DNA of 64,000 nt from positions 705,497 through 769,496 of the forward strand of contig SCFE01000110.1 in the NCBI GenBank assembly GCA_004352715.1, read 5' to 3'. The notes beneath the pieces are model-generated. The model saw nothing but the letters and a program-made list of their open reading frames with translations. It made no database searches and had not been told where the DNA came from. Source of the DNA: Hofstenia miamia (lineage: Eukaryota > Xenacoelomorpha > Acoela). This document shows, piece after piece, positions 56,304-64,000 of this stretch (within the stretch, counting starts at the first letter, position 1; each line of letters starts with the position of its first letter). A program made the position numbers and the translations under genes.

Positions 56304-56951
56304 CAGTATTCTCTCGTTATGTGCGGGGGTTACGTTCTTTAATCCCCTGTGAATAGTAAAAACCCGCGAATATTGGATGCAGTTTTTAAACGTTTTTGTA
56401 TGAGATTATATACGGTACTAAATGCTTCCAAAACACTTTCTAGAGACACTCTTACTCATTAATATAGTGATAATATAGTAATAGTGTAGAAATCTATTGC
56501 ATTCAGTTATGAATTACACTAATACTGTAATGATAATGTAAACACATTTTAATTTTGTACTGCAAAAATATTTTAATCAAAAAGAAATGTAGGTACAGGA
56601 GGACAGTAACACCGCATTGCATAGTGACCCATAGTGTATTACTGTACAGGACAGTAACACCGCATTGCATAGTGACCCATAGTGTATTACTGTACTCTAA
56701 ATTCATTTTTTAATTTTACAACACGTGTTAGGGTTAAGAGCCTAACTCCTGAGTAGATGAGGGTATTCTGTAATTACAAATTTAATACAAATATTCGATT
56801 AATTAGTAATTAAGGATGTACTGTTAATTAAATTGCACATGTAATTAATAATACAAAGTACATTGATATCTAGGTTTTGAAAACTACGTAATCTCAAATA
56901 TATTGACAAAAATCAGGTAGGATTTCAAAACAAGTTTTTCAGGGCCTACTG
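56304..56951. mobile_element. pogo/Tigger-like MITE
   Basis: Left tip CAGTATTCTCTCGTTATG followed by GCGGGGGTTACGTTCT and AAAACCCGCGAATATTGG, a layout typical of pogo/Tigger-type non-autonomous elements. The right tip inverted is CAGTAGGCCCTGAAAAAC. TA follows on the right; the left flank reads TG where TA is expected. No transposase. Confidence 0.5.
56599..56694. repeat. 48-bp tandem duplication
   Basis: Two identical 48-bp copies starting AGGACAGTAACACCGC, within the pogo-like element. Confidence 0.9.
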
Positions 56952-57353
56952 TATATATTAAGAAGCTCTTTGTTGTTATTGGAGCCGCTTTATTGAACTC
57001 ATAATTTATAGAGGCATTTTGTGAATATAATTTAGAAAAATTTTTAATTTTTGTGTAAATTTTATGAATATTTACATCATTTTTTGTTATGCATGTTCAG
57101 AAAAAACCAAAATCATAAATTACAACAAATTTAATTGTTCAGTTAATGTTTTTACACATTCGAAGTTTTGCTAACCGCATAGTTTCTTGCTGATAGAAGT
57201 TTAGAATGTGAATAAATTCTTGTTGGGATTAGAAATTATTGCGCAAAAGATAAATGGAGTCAACTCTAAACGTTTTTGGTAACAGCTAAGGGGTAGGGTT
57301 AAGAAAACTTCAGGCCATGTCCAAATGACTTGAACCCAGTCTTGATTGCTATC

Positions 57354-58895
57354 CAGAGGTAGAATCGGATCCAAAATTTTAGGATTCGATCCGAATTTTT
57401 AAAAGAATTGTAGGTTTCGTTCCAAAACGGATCCAAACATAAATTCTATCAATAAATGGACTTAAAATATATTTACGTCTTTTTCAAATGCGAGTAGAAA
57501 ATTTTAAGTGCTTCAACACTGTCTTAAGATCAAAAATGGACATATACGATATATTGTAGAGAACAGAGTCGAGATTGGACCGAAGTATTGGAAAAATGGA
57601 ACGACTCAATATTGCATGCAAATCTATTCAAATGTAGTGAATCCTTTATAACTTAAAAGCAATGTGTTGGGAAAAAATCAATCTTAAATTTTGAAATATT
57701 ACAATAGTATGCTCTTCTAGTACGAAAATCTAATACACTCAATTTTGGTCAAGCAAACCAAAACATTCAAAAAATATTTTTGTCAACGATCATAAAATGA
57801 GCCTAAAATTTTCGGCTAATGTTGATCTATGTTTGAAATAGATTGCTTCTTTTATCTGTAATTGTCCACCCACAAGAAGCAAATCCATATCTGATTGACG
57901 TGAGTGGAAATTGGTAATTGCTCTACCAACGCGCCAACAAATTCATTTCGTTGCTTATTTGAATGCTTTGTAGTAACCTAATTACTAAAATTGCCATCAA
58001 CTATAATCATAATATATTTAGAGAGTTTAAATATAGTTAAAAATCACCATTTTGCAATGTTGCTATGAATTGTGTGATAAGACTTACTTCAAAATTGCAG
58101 CTAAGGCGATGAAAAGAAGAGTGGCACAAGCAATGGCAATTTATAGAACAAACACAAAATATATATTGCAAGATATTAAAAAATTGTAGTAGAGTGTATT
58201 AAAATCCGTGATAGAAAAATTCATTTTTTAAACTAAATTTGAGATTTAAATATAAATTTTGAATTGTACTTTTCATTGAAATTGGATACTAGAATGGATT
58301 ACAAATATTAAATTACATAAAAGCAGCATTAAAATGTTTTACCCTATTATTGCTATGCCAAAGGTATGGTTTTATAAAAATTTTTGAAAACTAAATTGAT
58401 CTTGGCAATGCAAGTTGCTTATAGTGAATTTCAAATGAGAATTTATGATTGAAGAGCATCTCAAATTAGATTAGCATCCTTAAATTTTGGCGGTGCTTGA
58501 AACAACTAAGGTATTCCACATGTTTCTCTCTGTTTCTTCTGCTTTTACATTTGCAAGTTTATGCAAACAAAAGTTGCTTTACAATTTATCTTTATGTGAT
58601 GGCTAACATAAATCACATATTCAGATTCCAAGTCTTCGTCACCAATTTTATAAGTTGTGAAGAATAAGAACTTGTTGTATGAACAATGAAATTCAATTGC
58701 AAAATTTGACTTAGATTGAGATTATTAACACACTTAAAGTGGCATTCAAAATAAAAATGTGTGGATGTATAAAATGTACAATACACAATTTTAAAAAAAA
58801 TTTGGATCCAAAACACATGCGAAATTTTCTCTAAATGTAGATCCGATCCCATCCATATCCGATTCGATCCGATCCGAGATCCAGTTCCATCTTTG
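57354..58895. mobile_element. 1.54-kb hAT element, CGGATC-repeat family, perfect 8-bp duplication
   Basis: TTGCTATC flanks both sides (57346-57353, 58896-58903). Tips are CAGAGGTAGAATCGGATC and, inverted, CAAAGATGGAACTGGATC. GGATCC/GATCCGA units cluster at both ends (57362-57435 and 58800-58880). The 1.35-kb interior is AT-rich and I found no transposase or other protein in it. It is probably moved in trans by a related hAT transposase. Confidence 0.88.
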
Positions 58896-59581
58896 TTGCT
58901 ATCATGTTCCTTTGATGATATTGCAGCAGTCTCATTACTGTAAAACTATTTGTTCATCAGCCGATATTTTTGGATCAAGACATCCAGTGCAAATATGCTT
59001 AGCAATTGCCCATAGGCCTACCCATAAAAAGTTTAACAACTTTTATAATTTTCTTTTTATATCGGCATTTCTTCAGAAATTAACAAAAAATTAATGGAAA
59101 AAAATTGCGAAAGAAACCACTGAATTGAGCCAATTTCTTTATACGATCCGCACCTCTTAAAGGAAATCCAAATTACGATAATAAAGGAAACATTGTTAAA
59201 TTTAAATTTCAAATTAGCAGATATTTTATTAATGTTTCTAAGCATTGTTGAGAGGCGCTTTGTTGAGTAAAATATAATTATAAGAGACGCATGTTGAGTT
59301 GCACATACAATTTCGTATATTTTATACACATGTAATTAATGTGTCCCACTTAGTGCAAACAAAAAATTTTTGAGTCAGTTAAATTGAATACGTTTTAAGC
59401 TAAAGCCAAGAGGTTATTTGTTGAGCACCTCTTATAAGTATATATATTTATATTCGCATTAAGTATTTAAAACTAATATTTATTTTTCTCGAAGTAATTT
59501 CAATATTTATATTTGCGCTAAGTATTAATATTCGTGCTATAGTATATTAAATCTATATTTGGACCAATTACAAATAACAAT

Positions 59582-59835
59582 TAGGGGTGGGCGCCGCCTT
59601 CAGCCAAATACTATTGGCGGTGCAGACCCGATGAGCGACATCTATAGAACTAGATTAGACTGTATAATATTCCAAATAGAAACCCTATAAGGCCCATAGC
59701 CTTTTTATGACACATTTCGTTGTCTTGATATAGTTTTAGTTATCAATCAGCACAGCCGGCTAAATTTTCCGTTGGCTGGCTAATATAAAATATGTCAGCG
59801 GCTTTGCTTCAACCGGCTGGCGCCCGGTTCACATT
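59582..59835. mobile_element. hAT-like MITE, GCCGGC/GCGCC family
   Basis: Left tip TAGGGGTGGGCGCCGCC. The right arm has GTCAGCGGC, CAACCGGCTGGCGCCCGG. The 150-bp centre is AT-rich. TAGGGGTGGGC-like tips are common in hAT. The right end is approximate. Confidence 0.5.
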
Positions 59836-60306
59836 TCTTGCATTTTTGTGTCTTAATTCATTTTATTATCTTTAAAAGTCTAATAAATATTTGTGAAATG
59901 CCTTAGCATTAAAATAAGAGAAAATATAAAATGTATGAAAAATATTTAAGATATTATTTTGAGATTCGCTTATAACAGAATTTTGTTTATTGATTGTACT
60001 TATTTAATCGTCAATCTTTACATTCTCTACAGTTATGAATTTAGTATGCCTTGCAGCACAAGAAAATTTATTGCGAGGTAATGTGGTGCCTATAATTTTT
60101 ACTAATATGATGTTTTCACTCATTGAAACACTATTTGAATTGGCATATTTTGACATTTTATGGCATTGCTCTAATGGCGAGGATAGAAGCTTTCCTCAAC
60201 TGTCGTATATTTGTTATATATATATATATATATATAAATTAATATATATATATATATATAGTGCTAAATATTAAAATAGTCTACATATACTCGCACTAAG
60301 TCTTTA
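59836..60306. other. Intergenic DNA with (TA)n
   Basis: Contains (TA)n at about 60217-60260. No gene was recognised. Confidence 0.5.
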
Positions 60307-60676
60307 CAGAGATGGACACGGACCGAATTTTTCAGGCCCAGCTTAGCCCGGGCCTTGAACTATTATTTCAAGCCCGTTTTTGGCCCATGTTAGAATTTTT
60401 GTAGCTCGTTTTCGGCCCGTCAAAATTTATTGATCTATTTCAACACTATGATTTTTGGCTGTTGCACTAAGTCCATTTTGACTACAAACTTTTTCTGACA
60501 GAGCAGAAGTTATTTGGGTGGCATGCATCTTCAATGCAATGTTACACAACGTTGGATAAGTGCTTCTTTTTGAGATTTCAAAAATGTATATTTACAAGCT
60601 TGTTACATTTCATCTTATTCGGCCGTTTTTTGTCCATAATTTCCTAATTCTTTAGCCTGGCCTGTCTCCATCTCTG
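60307..60676. mobile_element. 370-bp hAT MITE, GGCCCG-repeat family
   Basis: Tips CAGAGATGGACACGGACC and, inverted, CAGAGATGGAGACAGGCC. Flanking octamers AGTCTTTA (60299-60306) and AGTATTTA (60677-60684) match at 7 of 8. GGCCC/GCCCG units occur throughout the left 120 bp. No coding capacity. Confidence 0.85.
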
Positions 60677-60780
60677 AGTATTTATATGATTAATCTTTTG
60701 CGTCAAATATTAAATATATTTGCGCTAATAGCTTAAACAATTTTTTTGATGTTGAGATGATTTATTATATATATATATAT

Positions 60781-60949
60781 NNNNNNNNNNNNNNNNNNNN
60801 NNNNNNNNNNNNNNNNNNNNNNNNNNNNNNNNNNNNNNNNNNNNNNNNNNNNNNNNNNNNNNNNNNNNNNNNNNNNNNNNNNNNNNNNNNNNNNNNNNNN
60901 NNNNNNNNNNNNNNNNNNNNNNNNNNNNNNNNNNNNNNNNNNNNNNNNN
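60781..60949. other. Assembly gap inside (TA)n
   Basis: 169 N with (TA)n on both sides. Confidence 0.9.
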
Positions 60950-60982
<33 letters not shown>

Positions 60983-61669
60983 AAAAGTAATGACAAAACT
61001 ATATACTGTACATATACACACTGCTTCTTTGTTACGTGTGTGATAACACACAAAGCCAATAAGATTTGAATATTAGGAAGTATTATTAAAGCACTAATAC
61101 AATACATGTATATCGCAGAAATCATGTCTGAATTTGCAACGTCAAGAGAAATGTTCTGCTTCTACGTATACACGGAATTTCAATCAGGAACACATAGGCA
61201 GAAAATTATTAATAAATTGAAGACCTTGATCAATGTCCAGGAAATTCAACAACTTACAGATAGATCTCAGATTTTCAGAAGGAGAGACGGAATTCGCTTG
61301 AGGATGCTGCAAGACGTTATCGACATTCTTTAATGACTTACCAGTTATTGCTGTCTGCTCAAGCAGTTAACAATGAAAATCCGAGAGTAACCATATCACA
61401 AGTGGGTTATGCAATTAATAGGAAATATCAAACGGCGAGAGCAATACTAAAAGAACATTTGGGTCTAACAATAGTTTGTTCGGTGTGGGTGCAATGTTCT
61501 CTTTCAGTGCAGAACAAAATCGAATCAGGTGTTGTGAATCCTTTGTTAAGTTGTTTCTGGAATTCAGTGCTTCTCAATTGCTAAAACGCCTAGTAATAAT
61601 CGATAAGACGTGGATTGCATTTGCACCGGTAAATCACAACAGGATTCCTGTTATTGGCATAAGCCTGGT

Positions 61670-62573
61670 CAGGGATATCAACGACCCAAAACAACTTGAC
61701 CCATGACCCACGTCACCCACATCATTTTAACCCATAACCCACAATATTTGACCCATGACCCACACAACAAATTATTTGACCTACACACTTTTTGTTCATA
61801 TACCCCATAAAACAAATTAAAACTCAAGTATATTATCTTATATCAAATACTTATAAGCTAAAAAACTTGTTTTTGAACGCCCTTTTGACGACAACTTGTG
61901 ACTTCACGGTATCATCCTCGAGTTTATTTCTGTCAGGCGTGATTATTCGACCAGTGGCAGAGAAAGTTCTCCCGCTTTCGTTATCGTTAGGTAAAAGTTG
62001 TATCTGCCGAGCAACCAAATACAAATAAGGAAATAATCATTCCACCATTTGAGTGAGTTAAAGGTTTGCTCAAAAGCCGCTTCCAACGGAACAGTTGCAG
62101 CATACTGACCTAGCTTGGCTTTTGCAACTTTGGCGGATGATAGGTGATGTCGATCTGGCAAAGCAGCAAGAGATGGAGAAATGAAATGTTGTATGCTGTA
62201 ATTAATAGTTTGTTGACACGTGTCTATCTAAAAATTGTTACGTGAAAATAACTGATGTAATTTCCACTTTATGTAGGCAAGAGATCAAAAGTCGAGAGAT
62301 GTGATGTTACATATTTTAATAGACTCCTGTCGATGGTGTGGCACTTTGACACAGTGGCAGCGCAAGTCTGCCACCAAGACCACACCAACAATTACATTTG
62401 ATTGCTTTTTTGCTAGAAAATAGAAATCGAAAATTATAACTGCATGCAGGAGATGTATAACTTCTATCCTAAATTATGACCCACGCCAGGAATGACCCAT
62501 GACCCACCTTAACCATCAAAATTGACCCATTTGACCCATGGGTTTAACGACCCATGGGTCATTGTCAACGCTG
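61670..62573 (-). mobile_element. 904-bp hAT deletion derivative, GACCCAT-repeat family, perfect 8-bp duplication
   Basis: AGCCTGGT flanks both sides (61662-61669, 62574-62581). Tips CAGGGATATCAACGACCC and, inverted, CAGCGTTGACAATGACCC match at 13 of 18. GACCCA(T/C) units fill about 100 bp at each end, all in the same plus-strand orientation. The middle keeps the end of a hAT transposase on the minus strand. The insertion interrupts a mariner. Confidence 0.93.
61858..62161 (-). pseudogene. C-terminal dimerisation region of a hAT transposase
   Basis: From 62161 down: PLEAAFEQTFNSLKWWNDYF gives the WW motif, and after a frame change GRTFSATGRIITPDRNKL and KSQVVVKRAFKNKF, ending at a stop near 61858. 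This is the hAT C-terminal (dimerisation) signature, where SER-FSATG--(T)--R--L is usual. The serine-glutamate of SER is changed here (SGRTFSATG). The catalytic core and BED finger are missing, so this is a remnant that identifies the element as hAT. Confidence 0.85.
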
Positions 62574-63142
62574 AGCCTGGTATTCTAAGGGAAAAAATTC
62601 CGGACGTCAACCTGGCAGCTACTAAAACTATGGTAATCATTGCAATGATGGGGAATAAAAAATGCTACGTTGAGACAGTAGATAGTGATCGCTGCTTTAA
62701 ATTTGTGGAAAACTGTCTTCTTAAGTTCAGTAAGGAAAGATCTGAAAATCGAGTTGGTCAATCTTTGCTAATTTGGCAACAAGATTGTGCTCGGACTCAT
62801 TTGGCTACTCAAACACAAAGATTTTTCAAGTCAAAAGGTATACGCCTTCATAAGCAGTCTCCGTATTCTCCAGACTTCAACCAACTTCACCACTGGGTAA
62901 GGACATCAAACAAAGAGGGAAGGAAAGGCGTAGTATTCACTGATCATGTCGAAGTTGGTGAGTACATCCGACGGCACTTAAAATTGATTCCCCTTGAGAG
63001 ATATTCTGACGATTTAATTAAACTGAAATGTCATTGTGAGCTAATTATTATATGTCATGGAAGTTATACTGTGACTTAATGCTTTGATTTACTGTTATAT
63101 TCAATAAAAAAGCGTGTATATAGTTTTTCTCATTACTTTCCG

Positions 63143-63499
63143 AAATTGGTAATATATATGAATAAACCAATGTGCTCAATTTAATATTTCCAACCTGTTT
63201 CGATTTGTCCTCGTCAATGTACAAATGGGTGGGATTTAATTTACAATTACTACATTAAATGATTTTGAAATATGCATACACTTAACACTAGAAAGTCTAA
63301 GGATTCTATATCCTAAATTCATGCAGTTGTCAGAATTGCCGCATTCAAGTAAAACTAATGAAAACCCAAGCAAATGAAAGAAAATAGTCAGAAGAACAAA
63401 ATAAGCTATTTTTCTATTTAAATTATCATTACATGAGGCATTACAAATGCATCTAAGATGTGCAAAGTGGTCAAATTTGACCGCTCAGACTTTCTACTG
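63143..63499. other. Short intergenic stretch, nothing recognised
   Basis: AT-rich DNA between the mariner right end and the Penelope-like remnant. Confidence 0.5.
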
Positions 63500-64000
63500 T
63501 TAAAATATGTTCAGTAAATTCATCGTAATTTGTTGACTATTTAATAGCATGTTCTTGGTTGCATTTTTTATGAATAGGGCTTCACCTAATTTGGTGTTTT
63601 TTGTTCTTAGTACTATTTCAAAATTTGCTTTGTTTCCTTGGTGTTCATGAAGATATACTTAACTTCTTAAATACCCTCTAAGATGTTCTTTGTTCCTAGT
63701 TTCAAAATGTCGCTTGGTTTCTCCGATGTAAAAATGGTTACATTTTTCACATTGATATTTATACACAATGGAAGAAACCGACATTTTGTTTATAGGATCT
63801 TTGTTTCTAAAAAATTCTGATGTTTTCTTTGATGTTAGTATTGGTACGATCTTGGTTACTTTAAGTTTCTTGTTTATGTTCTTTATTCTTAATTTTAGAA
63901 ATTCCTTTTTTTCTTCAATGTATGGTAGTTTCCAGTAAATTGGTGTTTGATCATCTGTTGTTACTTGGTTACGTACCATATTGTTGGAAGTTAATGCTTT
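63500..64000 (-). pseudogene. Penelope-like element, GIY-YIG endonuclease end (partial)
   Basis: On the minus strand the frame from the window edge gives SSIVYKYQCEKCNHFYIGET, then RHFETRNKEHL, the GIY-YIG-type endonuclease of Penelope-like elements with its preceding Cys-x2-Cys. An in-frame TAA (63661-63659) interrupts it, after which the same frame continues HEHQGNKANFEIVLRTKN and KLGEALFIKNATKN to a stop at 63502-63500, matching the usual end of these proteins. The reverse transcriptase should lie beyond 64000. The endonuclease nicks target DNA for the reverse transcriptase. Confidence 0.88.

Larger units (their letters stand above)
61106..63079 (+). pseudogene. mariner transposase, split by the hAT insertion and frame shifts
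   Basis: N-terminal part 61106-61333 (EFQSGTHRQKIINKLKTL) is a helix-turn-helix-like segment. The next parts give ILKEHLGLT and EQNRIRCCESFVKLFLEF, then LVIIDKTWIAFAPVN with the first catalytic aspartate. The frame is cut by the hAT at 61670 and resumes at 62574 with NAEPGILREKIPDVN, then LLIWQQDCARTH with the second aspartate, then PYSPDFNQLHHW. The third catalytic position, 34 residues after the second, is histidine (CAC) rather than aspartate. Frame changes occur near 61330 and 61480. It ends at TAA 63077-63079, with AATAAA at 63103. Confidence 0.88.
60981..63142 (+). mobile_element. mariner-like element interrupted by a hAT element
   Basis: Tips CAAAAAGTAATGACAAAACT and, inverted, CGGAAAGTAATGAGAAAAAC, both followed by TATATAC, form the inverted repeats. 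Subtracting the 904-bp hAT leaves about 1.26 kb, the usual mariner size. It encodes a decayed DD34D-type transposase. The left end abuts (TA)n. Confidence 0.8.

Noticed and set aside
61792-62028. Plus-strand open frame as a gene
   Set aside because: It is the opposite strand of the hAT transposase remnant, whose minus-strand motifs are recognisable.

Overview
This is an AT-rich window from an invertebrate animal genome. It holds spliced genes with GT-AG introns, dispersed transposons of at least seven superfamilies, many (TA)n microsatellites and eight runs of N. There are no operons, bacterial ribosome sites or CRISPR arrays. The species cannot be named from the sequence. Very short introns (39-43 nt) beside kilobase introns recall flatworms and some other compact-intron animals, but that is only a hint.

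The backbone of the window is one plus-strand gene, a SETD2-type histone H3 lysine-36 methyltransferase. I could follow it from 13452 to its stop at 41911 through 20 phase-compatible exons: AWS (13452-14567), SET (16118-18664), post-SET (18708-18789), a helical region, a low-complexity linker, two separate WW-domain exons (23864-24028 and 37755-37922) and a two-exon SRI domain (40131-40310, 41747-41911). Its N-terminal exons are missing or only guessed at (12927-13133, 2662-2822, 1698-1760). Six introns are 39-43 nt. The others are filled with transposons, most of all the 13.7-kb intron between the two WW exons. A second, unrecognised gene on the minus strand (45789-47587) appears to have three short introns and a hydrophobic N-terminal segment.

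The rest is mobile DNA. From left to right: hAT-like and LINE remnants (0.9-6.3 kb); a decayed coding remnant (7.95-8.5 kb); a 1.2-kb hAT-like element with long inverted repeats rich in ACCGGT (11.1-12.3 kb); a Harbinger-type MITE with TTA duplications (18.8-19.4 kb); a large inverted-repeat element (26.3-37.0 kb) whose ends carry arrays of ATGCAAAT octamers and which encloses an 8.7-kb minus-strand Gypsy retrotransposon; a second LTR element using the same primer site (39.0-40.0 kb); hAT elements at 42-43.5 kb; a complete THAP/P-element with identical 65-bp inverted repeats but a broken transposase (50.6-54.1 kb); more hAT and pogo-like elements (54-60.7 kb); a mariner (61.0-63.1 kb) interrupted by a younger hAT with a perfect 8-bp duplication; and the endonuclease end of a Penelope-like element at the right edge.

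Two themes link the mobile part. Several hAT families each carry their own GC-rich hexamer array near their ends. And (TA)n tracts are repeatedly the place where elements end and where the assembly breaks.
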